Part shown: positions 9,420 to 19,086 of the stretch, piece by piece
Position numbering within the stretch: the first letter of the stretch is position 1
Layout of the letters: each line of letters begins with the position of its first letter
NCBI GenBank assembly: GCA_002840565.1
Contig: PHBK01000004.1
Location: forward strand, 62,001-126,000
Length of the DNA stretch: 64,000 nucleotides
DNA from: Deltaproteobacteria bacterium HGW-Deltaproteobacteria-12
Lineage (GTDB): Bacteria; Desulfobacterota; Syntrophia; Syntrophales; Smithellaceae
Direction: 5' to 3'
Made by a program: the position numbers and the translations under genes
The notes under the pieces: model-generated
The model's database searches: none
Told to the model about the DNA's origin: nothing
Seen by the model: the letters and a program-made list of their open reading frames with translations, nothing else

Positions 9420-10286
9420 ATGGTTTTTTATATAGTTGATGTATTTGCGGAGAAAAAGTTTGCCGGAAATCAACTGGCGGTTTTGCGGGGCGGAGCAAAT
9501 CTTTCTCCGGATCAAATGCAGGCAATAGCCCGGGAGATGCATTTTTCGGAAACCACTTTCATTATATCCGAAGACAAAACTGATGGCGGCTACGACGTCC
9601 GCATTTTTACGCCCTCAGCAGAGGTTCCGTTTGCCGGGCATCCCACATTGGGCACAGCTCATATTATCCGCAGTGAAATTCTCCGGGATAATCCGGCGGA
9701 AATTATTTTGAATTTAAAAGTTGGCCGGATACCGGTGACATTTCAGGAAAATGTCAGTTGGATGAAGCAGGTCAGTCCGGAGTTCGGCCAGAAACTGGAC
9801 GTTGATACTTTGGCCGATATTCTGGGGCTATCCCGGTCGGATATTGACGAGCGGTTTCCTGTCGAAGAAGTATCCACCGGATTGCCGCACATCATTGTTC
9901 CCATCAAGAAACTGGATTCATTCAGCCGTGTACGGGTATCGCTGGCGAAATATTATCAGCTTATTCAAAATACCTGGGCCAAGCCCATCCTGATTTTTTG
10001 TCCGGAATCGCACACGGGATCAAATGATATCAGTGTCCGCATGTTTGCTGATTATTACGGCGTGCCCGAAGATCCCGCCACAGGAAGCGGCAATGGCTGC
10101 CTTGCCGCTTATCTGGTCAAGAACCGTTACTGGGGGGTCAGTGAAATTGATATCCGTTCCGAACAGGGCTACGAAATCCATCGCCCGTCACTGCTTTATT
10201 TGAGAGCAGCGGAAAGAGCTGGCACGATTGAAGTCTTCATCGGAGGGAAATCGATCACGGTAGCCCGGGGCAATTTGCTTCTATAA
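9420..10286 (+). CDS. PhzF family phenazine biosynthesis-like isomerase
   Basis: VDVFAEKKFAGNQLAV...MHFSETTFI...FAGHPTLGTAH...DPATGSGNGCLAAYL; start trimmed. Confidence 0.95.
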   Translation: MVFYIVDVFAEKKFAGNQLAVLRGGANLSPDQMQAIAREMHFSETTFIISEDKTDGGYDVRIFTPSAEVPFAGHPTLGTAHIIRSEILRDNPAEIILNLKVGRIPVTFQENVSWMKQVSPEFGQKLDVDTLADILGLSRSDIDERFPVEEVSTGLPHIIVPIKKLDSFSRVRVSLAKYYQLIQNTWAKPILIFCPESHTGSNDISVRMFADYYGVPEDPATGSGNGCLAAYLVKNRYWGVSEIDIRSEQGYEIHRPSLLYLRAAERAGTIEVFIGGKSITVARGNLLL

Positions 10287-10311
10287 GGGAAACGGGAAAT
10301 GATGATCAACA

Positions 10312-10347
10312 AAAAAGGCTACCGGTGATTTCACGAGTAGCCTTTTT
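10312..10347 (+). terminator. intrinsic terminator after the PhzF gene
   Basis: AAAAAGGCTAC-N14-GTAGCCTTTTT, 11-bp perfect stem ending in T-run. Confidence 0.85.
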
Positions 10348-10458
10348 AGTTTTGGAAACAATTCTTGTAAAAAAACACTAATCCGGAGCTGCTAAGAACC
10401 ATGCGGTCGCAACTCAACAAAAGTGAGTATCGGCAGAAGCTGCCTACACAATCAAATG

Positions 10459-10731
10459 CTATTTGGCAACTGCTGCTTTCAGGGCCTTACCAGCTGTAAA
10501 CTTGGGAACTTTCTTGGCAGCGATCTTGATTGCCGCACCTGTCTGGGGATTCCTCCCTTTTCTGGCAGCTCTTTTAGCTACTGAAAAAGTTCCAAAACCA
10601 ATGAGCGTTACCTTGTTGCCCTTTTTCAGGTCTTTCTTGACTACATCCAAAAATGCATCCAGTGCTTTTGCAGCTTCCGCTTTGGTACATGTTGCTTTTG
10701 CCATTTCATTGATGATGTCCGCTTTGTTCAT
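10459..10731 (-). CDS. hup: HU family DNA-binding protein
   Basis: [65 protein letters not shown]. Confidence 0.98.
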   Translation of the reverse strand: MNKADIINEMAKATCTKAEAAKALDAFLDVVKKDLKKGNKVTLIGFGTFSVAKRAARKGRNPQTGAAIKIAAKKVPKFTAGKALKAAVAK

Positions 10732-10977
10732 TATTGCCTCCTTTTTTAGATTGATTTTATCTCCCGGAGCATTATTACTAATGCTTTGGAGAGCAAACTA
10801 ACACATATACTGATTTAATTCTACAGAAAAAAATGCTTTTTGCCCATAAAAATAATTTTTTTCTATTATTCCCGGATAACGGATTCCCGGCGCTGATAAC
10901 AAACATATATCATCCTCGTTTGACATGTTCCGGGGAAAGCTGTAAAGTCTCCCCGGACTATTATCGGAGGTGCTGGA

Positions 10978-11577
10978 ATGGAATTGTCACAAATTATCGC
11001 TGCACGCAGAAGCATCAGAAAATTCGGGCCGGGCGATATCTCCGCGGATACAATTAACCTTCTTCTCGATGCCGCGCGTCTTGCCCCTTCGGGCTCAAAT
11101 TTACAACCGGCGCGTTTTATCACCGTTCAATCCTCTTCCGCCAAAGAGGCCCTGGCCCGGTACACTTCCTACAAGTTTATCGCCAAAGCCGGGGTCATTT
11201 TTGTTTGCTGCGCCGACCTGGCGGCAATCACAACAAGGGACACCCGCGTGGGAGAACTCCTGCAAGAAGGCGTCTTTGAAGGGGTGGAGGTAGATATGAG
11301 TGGCGGATACACTTCCCCCGTCATGGAAGCGGAAGCAGTCAAGGCGTATCTTTCGATGAATGTGGCCATAGCCGTTGAGCACATCGTCCTTAAGGCCGTT
11401 GATCTTGGTCTGGGCAGCTGCTGGATTGGAGGATTTGACCGTGAGCAGGTAAAAAAGTGGCTGGCACTGGATGAGACTATCTGGCCGGTAGCGCTGCTGC
11501 CTGTCGGGTATCCCGGCCAGTCACCCAAGGCCAGACCGCGCTTCCCTCTGGATAAATACGTACTGAAGACTCTTTAG
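10978..11577 (+). CDS. nitroreductase family protein
   Basis: IIAARRSIRKFGPGDISADTINLLLDAARLAPSGSNLQPARFI...LGLGSCWIGGF. Confidence 0.93.
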   Translation: MELSQIIAARRSIRKFGPGDISADTINLLLDAARLAPSGSNLQPARFITVQSSSAKEALARYTSYKFIAKAGVIFVCCADLAAITTRDTRVGELLQEGVFEGVEVDMSGGYTSPVMEAEAVKAYLSMNVAIAVEHIVLKAVDLGLGSCWIGGFDREQVKKWLALDETIWPVALLPVGYPGQSPKARPRFPLDKYVLKTL

Positions 11578-11641
11578 AAAGTGAACAACAAGCTTCAACC
11601 CGCCGGCATTTTATTGCTTCTCTAATCCCGGGCTTTCCACC

Positions 11642-12361
11642 TCAATCCGGAGGAAGATACTTGCTGCGATCAGACAGGAAGCTCTTATAAATACGGTAAT
11701 GATCTGTTTCTTCGTAGGACACCGGCTGAATCTGTCTTTGATCGAAATTGTATATTCGGGCCCCGGGACAAGCCAGCAGGAGCGGCGAATGAGTAGCGAT
11801 AATGAATTGCGCATGGCCGGCTGCCCCCATTTTTTTGACGATATCGAGCAGTTCAATCTGGCTGCGCGGCGACAGACCGGTTTCCGGTTCATCCAGCAGA
11901 TAGAGCCCCTTGATCTGGTAGCGGCTGTGGAAAAAGGACATTAATGACTGGCCATGGGATTGGGTGGTTAATGATTGACCGCCGAAATAATTAAGCTGCC
12001 CCCGATCGGCCGCTGCCCATTCGTCTAATAGTTCCGCAAAATGCTGAAAAATATTGGAGCCGAAAAAAGATCCAGCGACCCGTCCATCGGTCCATTCCAC
12101 CGAAATATACTTGCTTAGCATGCCTTCATAAGGATTGTATTCCGGCCGGCTGCGCTCGGTGTTGCGCCAGATATGGATATGGCAGGCGGCAGCCATTGCT
12201 TCCAGTAAAGTTGATTTGCCCGTCCCGTTTTCTCCGACAAACAATGTAACCGCCGAGTCCAATTTGATCTGCCTGGCTTCATGAAAAAGGGGCAGGTTGA
12301 AGGGATAACTATGGCGGGTCGGATATTTCTCCGGGTGCAAGGTGATTTGTTTCACATGCAT
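11642..12361 (-). CDS. AAA/ABC-type ATPase, single-domain (COG3910-like)
   Basis: Walker A GENGTGKST; QSLMSFF...LYLLDEPETGLSPRSQIELL; QFIIATHSP; start trimmed to MHVKQITLHPEKYP. Confidence 0.88.
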   Translation of the reverse strand: MHVKQITLHPEKYPTRHSYPFNLPLFHEARQIKLDSAVTLFVGENGTGKSTLLEAMAAACHIHIWRNTERSRPEYNPYEGMLSKYISVEWTDGRVAGSFFGSNIFQHFAELLDEWAAADRGQLNYFGGQSLTTQSHGQSLMSFFHSRYQIKGLYLLDEPETGLSPRSQIELLDIVKKMGAAGHAQFIIATHSPLLLACPGARIYNFDQRQIQPVSYEETDHYRIYKSFLSDRSKYLPPD

Positions 12362-12540
12362 GGCAGGATTTCCCCTGGCTCCATATGTCTTTAATCTTTG
12401 TTGAAAAGCCCCGGAAAGCATGTGCAAAATGCCTTGGTCGGGCTTGTATTGCTTGAATAAATATCATTTATTCTATTGAAAAACAATCTCGTTTCCTGCT
12501 AATCTATTTCAGTATCGTCAATAAGTTGTCCCGCCTAAAG

Positions 12541-13569
12541 ATGAAATCGACAGAAAGGAGTGCAACTGTGGCTGCTGGTAAAAAGAACTCATTAACTGAT
12601 GTAGAAGGAATTATGGTGGGCCATTTCACGGATGTCCGGGCGGCTTGTGGCGTCAGCGTGGCTATTTGTCCGGAAGGGGCAACTGCCGGCGCAGATGTAC
12701 GCGGTTCCGCTCCGGGTACCCGCGAGACTGATCTCCTGGCGCCTCTCAACCTGATAGAAAAAGTGCAGGCGGTAGTGCTCACCGGCGGCTCGGTCTATGG
12801 TCTTTCTTCAGCAGATGGCGTAGTGCGCTGGCTGGCGAAAAAAGGCTGGGGGTTCCCTCTGGAAGATAATAATGTAGCTCCGATAGTACCCGCTGCGGCT
12901 TTGTTTGATCTTGGCCGCGGTGCGTCCTTTATTCCTCCAATCGGTTCGGAATGGGGCGCACAGGCCTGTGCCAATGCAGGCAATGATGATTTTCCTCTCG
13001 GATCCGTGGGCGCCGGCACAGGTGCACAATCGGGCGGTATTAAAGGTGGCCTGGGCACAGCCAGCGAAGTCCTGGATTCCGGATTGACTGTGGCGGCGAT
13101 GGTAGCGGTGAATTCTCTGGGCACAATTATTGACAATGTTACCGGCAGGCCTTGGGAAGTAAGAATGGAAGTGGAGGGAGAGTTTGGAGAACTGGGGCAA
13201 AGATCTGTGGTTAATACTATGCCGCAGGCTCCGAAGGCAGGCCGAAATACAACAATCGGCATCGTAGCAACCGATGCTGTTCTGACAAAAGCTCAGGCGC
13301 AAAAAATAGCTCAAATGGCCCATGACGGCATGGCGCGGGCAATCCGTCCTGCTCATACCATGTTTGACGGCGATACGATTTTCTGCCTGGCAACAAATAA
13401 AAAAGATCTGCCCGATACACCGGGATTCTTTGCGGCGCCGAAGGCAATGGCTGTCAATGAAATAGGCAGGGCTGCGGCAGATTGTATGACCAGGGCTATC
13501 ATCCGGGGGATACTGGCGGCAACCGGAATAAACAGCATGGTAGCTTTTCGGGATCTGCAAACCCGCTGA
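12541..13569 (+). CDS. P1 (DmpA/L-aminopeptidase-like) family peptidase
   Basis: NSLTDVEGIMVGHFTDVRAACGVSVAICPEGATAGADVRGSAPGTRETDLL; VLTGGSVYGLSSADGVVRWL. Confidence 0.93.
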   Translation: MKSTERSATVAAGKKNSLTDVEGIMVGHFTDVRAACGVSVAICPEGATAGADVRGSAPGTRETDLLAPLNLIEKVQAVVLTGGSVYGLSSADGVVRWLAKKGWGFPLEDNNVAPIVPAAALFDLGRGASFIPPIGSEWGAQACANAGNDDFPLGSVGAGTGAQSGGIKGGLGTASEVLDSGLTVAAMVAVNSLGTIIDNVTGRPWEVRMEVEGEFGELGQRSVVNTMPQAPKAGRNTTIGIVATDAVLTKAQAQKIAQMAHDGMARAIRPAHTMFDGDTIFCLATNKKDLPDTPGFFAAPKAMAVNEIGRAAADCMTRAIIRGILAATGINSMVAFRDLQTR

Positions 13570-13627
13570 ATAAATGCGCCGACAAAAATCCGGCATTAAG
13601 AAATATATTCGAGGAGAACTCATCATC

Positions 13628-14329
13628 ATGCTGCATGTCGAACAATTCCGTTACGAAGCCGATAATTTCGCTTATTTAATCTACGGTAAAAGTCAAGCCC
13701 TGGCCGTTGACGGGGGGGCCTGGCAGGAAATGCTGGCTTTTCTGAAAAGCAACGGTCTTTCGCTGACGATTGTAACCAACACTCACGGACACTTTGACCA
13801 CACCAGCGGCAATGAAAAGTTGCTCAAATTCACTAACGCAGAATTTCTGTCCCTAAGCGAGCTTGCCGAGAAGAAGGAAATTCCAATCGACGGGGAAAAA
13901 GTATCTGTTTACCGGACTGCCGGGCATACGGCCGATTCGGCCTGCTTTCACACAGGCCGGTCTCTTGTCTCCGGCGACACTCTGTTCAACGGCACCATCG
14001 GTAATTGTTTTACCGGTGATTGGAGAAGTTTCTATCATTCCATCCTGAGGCTGATGGCGCTGCCGGACGAAACAATAATATATGCCGGGCACGACTATGT
14101 GAAAGACTCTCTGGCTTTTGCCCGCCGCCTGGAACCCGACAACAGAGAGATTGATATTTTCCAGGACTCTTATGATTATAATCACGTCTGTTCGACGATG
14201 GCCGATGAGCGCCGGATCAATCCGTATCTGCGCTTCAACGAAGAACCGATCATCAGGCTGCTGAAAAAAAGAGGCCTGCCGTGCGCGACAGAATGGGAGC
14301 GCTGGCAATCGCTGATGTCTATTGACTAG
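13628..14329 (+). CDS. MBL-fold metallo-hydrolase (glyoxalase II-like)
   Basis: TNTHGHFDHTSGN, AGHTADSACF, SGDTLFNGTIG, YAGHDYV motifs. Confidence 0.93.
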   Translation: MLHVEQFRYEADNFAYLIYGKSQALAVDGGAWQEMLAFLKSNGLSLTIVTNTHGHFDHTSGNEKLLKFTNAEFLSLSELAEKKEIPIDGEKVSVYRTAGHTADSACFHTGRSLVSGDTLFNGTIGNCFTGDWRSFYHSILRLMALPDETIIYAGHDYVKDSLAFARRLEPDNREIDIFQDSYDYNHVCSTMADERRINPYLRFNEEPIIRLLKKRGLPCATEWERWQSLMSID

Positions 14330-14348
14330 AGCAGGGTATTGGGTGAGC

Positions 14349-14371
14349 ATATTGCCCGTTTCGGGCAATAT
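14349..14371. repeat. perfect inverted repeat (10-bp arms)
   Basis: ATATTGCCCG-TTT-CGGGCAATAT; no downstream T-run. Confidence 0.7.
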
Positions 14372-14407
14372 TGGAAAATAATGTCGACGTGATAACTGAA
14401 TACAAAG

Positions 14408-14429
14408 TTGTCGCTTAAACTGGCGACAA
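14408..14429. repeat. perfect inverted repeat (7-bp arms) upstream of the DUF3467 gene
   Basis: TTGTCGC-TTAAACTG-GCGACAA, about 24 nt before the ATG. Confidence 0.6.
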
Positions 14430-14453
14430 TCATTTCTTTTCCGGGAGGACAAG

Positions 14454-14744
14454 ATGGCCGATAAACCCGATGTGCAGCAACCCCAACCGATAAAAATCAA
14501 CACTGCCGATGAAATATCCAGAGGCAGATACAGCAACATGATTCTGGCATCACACAGCCCGGACGAGTTTATGCTCGACTGGCTATTGAATTCTCCCAAT
14601 GGTCCCCATCTGGTGGCCAGGATAATATTGAGCCCGGCCAATCTGAAGCGGACAGTCGAAACCCTTAAGCTCAGCCTGCAGGAGTACGAGAAAAAATTCG
14701 GAGTCGTTAAGTTGCTGGAGACGGATGACCAAAATGTTCATTAA
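14454..14744 (+). CDS. DUF3467 domain-containing protein
   Basis: RYSNMILASHSPDEFMLDWLLNSPNGPHLVARIILSPANLKRTVETLKLSLQEYEKKFG. Confidence 0.85.
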   Translation: MADKPDVQQPQPIKINTADEISRGRYSNMILASHSPDEFMLDWLLNSPNGPHLVARIILSPANLKRTVETLKLSLQEYEKKFGVVKLLETDDQNVH

Positions 14745-14792
14745 AAGAAAAACGATTAATGAAGCTCTGATTTAAAGTCCCGTTTCTTGATA

Positions 14793-15227
14793 TTAAGTAT
14801 TTCTGGCTCTCTGTAATTTTTTTGCTTTTTCCTGGAGGGCAATGTCTTCGGGGTCATTGACGTTAATGACAACACCGTGGGGAATGCCTCGGGCATCTTT
14901 GTCAACATGGATGAAAGTGATGAAGCCGTCGAGAAGTAAATCTTCGTTGCTGTTGTCCACAACCTTCACGTATGATACCAGGCGGGTACTTCCCGCCAGG
15001 ACGACCTTGCTTTCAAAGCGGATGATGGAACCGTTGGGGATAGGCTTCATGAAGAGCATCCCGTGGATATTAAGACACACGATGCTTTGCGGCTTGGTGA
15101 GGCTGGCAGCAGCGATAAAACCGGCCTCTACGAACCACATCGCCGTCTTTCCCGCAAACAAAGTTCCGTGGTGGTTGAGGTCGTCGCCCTTCACCATACG
15201 GTTGATGATATGTGCTTTGAGTTGCAT
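14793..15227 (-). CDS. hotdog-fold acyl-CoA thioesterase
   Basis: MVKGDDLNHHGTLFAGKTAMWFVEAGFIAAASLT...NGSIIRFESKVVLAGSTRLVSYV. Confidence 0.88.
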   Translation of the reverse strand: MQLKAHIINRMVKGDDLNHHGTLFAGKTAMWFVEAGFIAAASLTKPQSIVCLNIHGMLFMKPIPNGSIIRFESKVVLAGSTRLVSYVKVVDNSNEDLLLDGFITFIHVDKDARGIPHGVVINVNDPEDIALQEKAKKLQRARNT

Positions 15228-15537
15228 GAGTTCCTCCTTGCAGCGTCTGTTTTTCGATTTACCAGGAAATGCGGGGCTTGCGGTTTTTTGCTCTTAGCGC
15301 CGCGCTGAGTTATTGAGCAGGCAAGTTCATTAATTATAATCCGGGCAATGTGTATCATGTTTTTATTTGGAATTCAATTTTGCAAATGGAATATGCCTAA
15401 CTGCCGTTGACGCGGACATTGGATAATATTCGTTTTTGTTTTGTCTGATCCGCGACAGCTGAATATTATTCTTGCTGCGCCATTTTTCTTCAGTGTATTC
15501 CAATTAGTTCTTGATGACCCCGGAATAAAAAGATGTA

Positions 15538-15566
15538 TTGACAACATCATGTTTTTACTTTAGGTT
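15538..15566 (+). promoter_or_regulatory. candidate sigma70 promoter for the tol-pal operon
   Basis: TTGACA-17 nt-TAGGTT, about 40 nt upstream of tolQ; -10 is weak. Confidence 0.5.
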
Positions 15567-15604
15567 ACGCTCCGAGTTTTAATTCCATTTTTGGAGATCA
15601 AAAG

Positions 15605-16327
15605 GTGAAAGATATTGGCTCTTTGGATATAGCTGGAAATTTTCATGGCAGCCTCATCGGCATGATTCTCGATGCGGGGTTCATGGTCAAATTTGTTTTG
15701 CTGTTACTCCTTATCTTTTCTGTAGTTTCCTGGGCAATCATTTTTCTGAAATATAAATATTACCGGAATATAAAAAAAGAAAATGAGTTGTTTAATGCTG
15801 ATTATCTGAAAAGCACCAAGCTTTCCGATGTTCTGCCGGCAGCTAAAAAGTACAGCTATTCGACAACCGCGGAAGTTTTTCGCGTGGGCTATTCGGAATT
15901 AACAAAGACAAATAAACCTTTTAAGGATGTAACTTCCGGGAGCAATGAAATCGGCCTTTCCTCCCTCGATAACATAGAGAGATCTTTGAATAAAGCCTGC
16001 AACGCGGAAATGACCAAACTCGAAAGCGCTCTGGGCTTTTTAGCAACGACCGGTTCGGCCAGTCCCTTCATCGGCCTGTTTGGTACGGTCTGGGGAATTA
16101 TGGACACCTTCAAAGCTATTGGTGTTCGCGGATCGGCAACACTTGCTGTTGTTGCGCCGGGCATTTCCGAAGCTCTGATTGCAACTGCCGCAGGGCTTGC
16201 TGCGGCCATACCGGCTGTTATTTTCTACAATTACTTTCTTAATCGTGCCAAAACAATGGTTCAGGAAATGGACAATTTTTCCGCTGAATTCTTAAACATT
16301 GTTGAAAGGTATTTAGTAAGAAAATAA
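15605..16327 (+). CDS. tolQ: TolQ-type MotA/TolQ/ExbB proton channel protein
   Basis: ALGFLATTGSASPFIGLFGTVWGIMDTFKAIG...APGISEALIATAAGLAAAIPAVIFYNYF; first gene of a tol-pal cluster. Confidence 0.95.
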   Translation: MKDIGSLDIAGNFHGSLIGMILDAGFMVKFVLLLLLIFSVVSWAIIFLKYKYYRNIKKENELFNADYLKSTKLSDVLPAAKKYSYSTTAEVFRVGYSELTKTNKPFKDVTSGSNEIGLSSLDNIERSLNKACNAEMTKLESALGFLATTGSASPFIGLFGTVWGIMDTFKAIGVRGSATLAVVAPGISEALIATAAGLAAAIPAVIFYNYFLNRAKTMVQEMDNFSAEFLNIVERYLVRK

Positions 16328-16358
16328 AAACGGCTTAAATTCTACGGGAATTAGAAAT

Positions 16359-16781
16359 ATGCGCTCCTTACGCAGAAGAAACAATCAGGACAAACCCCTT
16401 GCGGAAATCAATGTCACACCATTGGTTGACGTTATGCTGGTGCTGCTGATAATCTTCATGGTTACGGCACCGATGCTTTCCATGGGCATTGACGTAAACC
16501 TCCCCCGCGTAAAATCAAAAAGTGTCGATGTTACCGAAGAAAAGCTGGTCTTAACAGTCAATGAAGCCAAAGAAGTTTATCTTAACAAGGTAAAGATAAG
16601 GCTGGGCGAACTCAATTCCAAACTGGAAGCCATATTCGCCAGCCGGATCGATCGGGAGGTATTCCTGCGGGCTGATAAAAATGTACCTTATGGGTTTGTT
16701 GTTGAAGTCATGTCGGAAGTGCGCAAAGCCGGCGTTGACAAGCTCGGAATGATCACAGAGCCTCCTGAGGATAAGAAATGA
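16359..16781 (+). CDS. tolR: TolR/ExbD biopolymer transport protein
   Basis: PLAEINVTPLVDVMLVLLIIFMVTAPML. Confidence 0.95.
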   Translation: MRSLRRRNNQDKPLAEINVTPLVDVMLVLLIIFMVTAPMLSMGIDVNLPRVKSKSVDVTEEKLVLTVNEAKEVYLNKVKIRLGELNSKLEAIFASRIDREVFLRADKNVPYGFVVEVMSEVRKAGVDKLGMITEPPEDKK

Positions 16782-17509
16782 CGTCCCCGACGTTTAACAA
16801 TGGATACAGCGGCAAAGAACCAAACCTCTCCAACATGATTCTTCTCTCCCTGTTTGTCCATTTCGTAGTAATCACGGTTGTTTTTGTTTCCCTGCCCACG
16901 TCATCAAGGCAATTGACCTTCGGGCCGATTTATTCCGTTTCACTCGTCAGCTCTGAAGCCTTATCCCCGAGAAATCAGGAATCATCCCTTTTCAGGGAGA
17001 TTAAAAAATCCAGCGAAGCGGCCAAAGCGGTTATTTATAAAAAAGAGATCAGCAGTATTTCTAAAACTCCCGTAAAAAAAGAAGAAACAAGCAAGTTAAA
17101 TATTGAAAAAGCAGTCAGTGCTATTAAAGAGAGGCAGCTTGGCGCAACAGAGCCGTCATCTTCCGCACGGACAAATTTGGGGAGCCAGCCTGCCAAAATG
17201 ACGGGAGGAGATAAGGCCGCCAAAGCCAATGAATACACTAATATTGTTTCTGCAAAAGTGCATAATAACTGGTCGATACCGCCGGAATTAAAACCCCGCG
17301 GCAACATTGTGACTGTTATCGAAATAAAGATTATGCGCGACGGATCGCTGGTCTACGCCGGATTTGAAAAGCGGTCCGGTAACAGTTTTTATGACGAGTC
17401 GGCGATGAAGGCGGTAAGAAAATCGGCGCCGTTTCCACCCTTGCCGGGAGGTTTTTCCGATAACATCATGGAAATCGGCATTCGTTTTCATCCTTCACAA
17501 TTACGCTGA
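16778..17509 (+). CDS. tolA: TolA/TonB-like energy transducer with C-terminal TonB domain
   Basis: Single N-terminal TM; C-terminal VHNNWSIPPELKPRGNIVTVIEIKIMRDGSLV...SFYDESAMKAVRKSAPFPPLP; position in the tol operon. Confidence 0.85.
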   Translation: MTSPTFNNGYSGKEPNLSNMILLSLFVHFVVITVVFVSLPTSSRQLTFGPIYSVSLVSSEALSPRNQESSLFREIKKSSEAAKAVIYKKEISSISKTPVKKEETSKLNIEKAVSAIKERQLGATEPSSSARTNLGSQPAKMTGGDKAAKANEYTNIVSAKVHNNWSIPPELKPRGNIVTVIEIKIMRDGSLVYAGFEKRSGNSFYDESAMKAVRKSAPFPPLPGGFSDNIMEIGIRFHPSQLR

Positions 17510-17535
17510 TCACCGGGAAAGGCAAAGGACCACTC

Positions 17536-18858
17536 ATGAGAAAAAATTTTATATCATTGCTGATGGCTTTATTGCTCGGCCCGCTTTTATTGATCGGCGG
17601 TGATGCCGCCGCCAAAGTCTATGTTGATCTGGATTCGCCTAACTTCCAGCTTTTTCCGATAGCTATCTGTGATTTTGCCGTTAATGACGCCGGCGTTGCC
17701 GCTCGATCCCAGAATTCCGGTGTTTTGCTAGCTGATGAAATAAAAAAATATTTGACACTGACGGGGTATTTCAATCTCCTGAATAAAAAAAGTTTTCTGG
17801 AAGATAACAGCGCTGATTCTTCCTCCGGTAATATCATTTTTGCCAACTGGACGATGATCGGCGCCGATTATCTGCTCAAAGGGAATTTATGGAGAAGCGG
17901 CCAGGACATAATGGCTGAATGCCGGTTATTCGATGTAATTCGCGGAGAGCTTATTTTTGGTAAAAAATATCAAGTCCGGGATAACGAACAAATAATTCTC
18001 GCCAGAAGAATCGCGTCCGATATCTTATATGCCCTCACCGGCGATGAAGGTGATTTTAATACTCAGATTGCTTTTGTTGCCAAAAAAGGAATTAAAGCAG
18101 ATGTTTATGCTGTTAATTATGATGGGTCAGACCTGAAAGCTCTCACCAGTCATCGCTCGCTTATTGTTGCTCCGCGCTGGTCGCCCGATGGCCGTTTTCT
18201 GGCGTTTACATCATTCAAAGACGGCGATCCGGAAATTTATATTCGTGATTTGAAAAATGGTTCGGAAAGAAAAATAGCTTCGTTTGAAGGACTCAATTTG
18301 TGCGGTTACTGGTCACCCGATGGGCAGAAAATATTGTTGACGTTGAGCAAGGACGGCAACGAAGAATTATATGTCCTCGAAATAAATAATCTGAAACTGG
18401 AGAGGCTGACCAACAACTACTCCATTGACGTTTCTCCGGCGTGGTCTCCGGATGGGAAAAAAATAGCCTTTGTTTCCAACCGGGGCGGATCACCCCAGAT
18501 TTATTCAATGGATGCCGACGGAAGCAATGTAAAAAGAATCACTTTCGAAGGGAACTATAATACCACGCCTTCCTGGTCGCCCCGGGGAGGCAGAATTGCC
18601 TATGAAGGACTTATTAATGGTAAATATCAAATCTTCACCATTGATGAAGAGGGCAACAACCTGCTGCAGCTTACTTTTGATGCTGCGGATAACGAATCTC
18701 CCTCCTGGTCTCCTTCCGGCCGGCAGATTGCCTATAGTTCGAAAACAAAGTCAAAAAGCAAAATTTGCATTATGAATGCTAATGGCCTCAATGGAAGAGT
18801 GCTTAAGGAAGACAGTGGCAGCGTAATGATGCCCATGTGGTCGCCGCGTTTTAAATAA
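17536..18858 (+). CDS. tolB: Tol-Pal system beta-propeller protein TolB
   Basis: WSPDGRFLAFTSFKDGDPEIYIRDL, WSPDGKKIAFVSNRGGSPQIYSMDADGSNVKRIT repeats. Confidence 0.97.
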   Translation: MRKNFISLLMALLLGPLLLIGGDAAAKVYVDLDSPNFQLFPIAICDFAVNDAGVAARSQNSGVLLADEIKKYLTLTGYFNLLNKKSFLEDNSADSSSGNIIFANWTMIGADYLLKGNLWRSGQDIMAECRLFDVIRGELIFGKKYQVRDNEQIILARRIASDILYALTGDEGDFNTQIAFVAKKGIKADVYAVNYDGSDLKALTSHRSLIVAPRWSPDGRFLAFTSFKDGDPEIYIRDLKNGSERKIASFEGLNLCGYWSPDGQKILLTLSKDGNEELYVLEINNLKLERLTNNYSIDVSPAWSPDGKKIAFVSNRGGSPQIYSMDADGSNVKRITFEGNYNTTPSWSPRGGRIAYEGLINGKYQIFTIDEEGNNLLQLTFDAADNESPSWSPSGRQIAYSSKTKSKSKICIMNANGLNGRVLKEDSGSVMMPMWSPRFK

Positions 18859-19086
18859 TTTAACTCTGATCTATTTTGGGGGTTGTAATTATTTTTTGTT
18901 TGCCGTATATAGAAGGTAATTATGATAAGGCCTGAATTTGACAGGAATATTGAAAAGCAGCGTGGTTGCCGGGCTTCGCCTTCATACTCTCCGTAATTTT
19001 GTGGATAATTTCAGGTGATGTAATATGTCAATTGTATTTAGCTTATGAAGATTGTCAATTAACTCGAAGAGAAAGGAGATTAAATA

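Noticed and set aside
11642-12361. Single-domain AAA ATPase considered as a possible OLD-type defence effector
   Set aside because: No TOPRIM/nuclease or REase partner gene adjacent; resembles the common stand-alone COG3910-type ATPase
12808-13629. Long antisense ORFs (12808-13629 -, 22224-22892 +, 23984-24772 +, 48123-49223 -, 57677-58456 -, 61177-62187 +)
   Set aside because: They lie opposite strongly recognisable genes, have low-complexity or His/Arg/Cys-rich shadow composition and no domain motifs; treated as antisense artefacts
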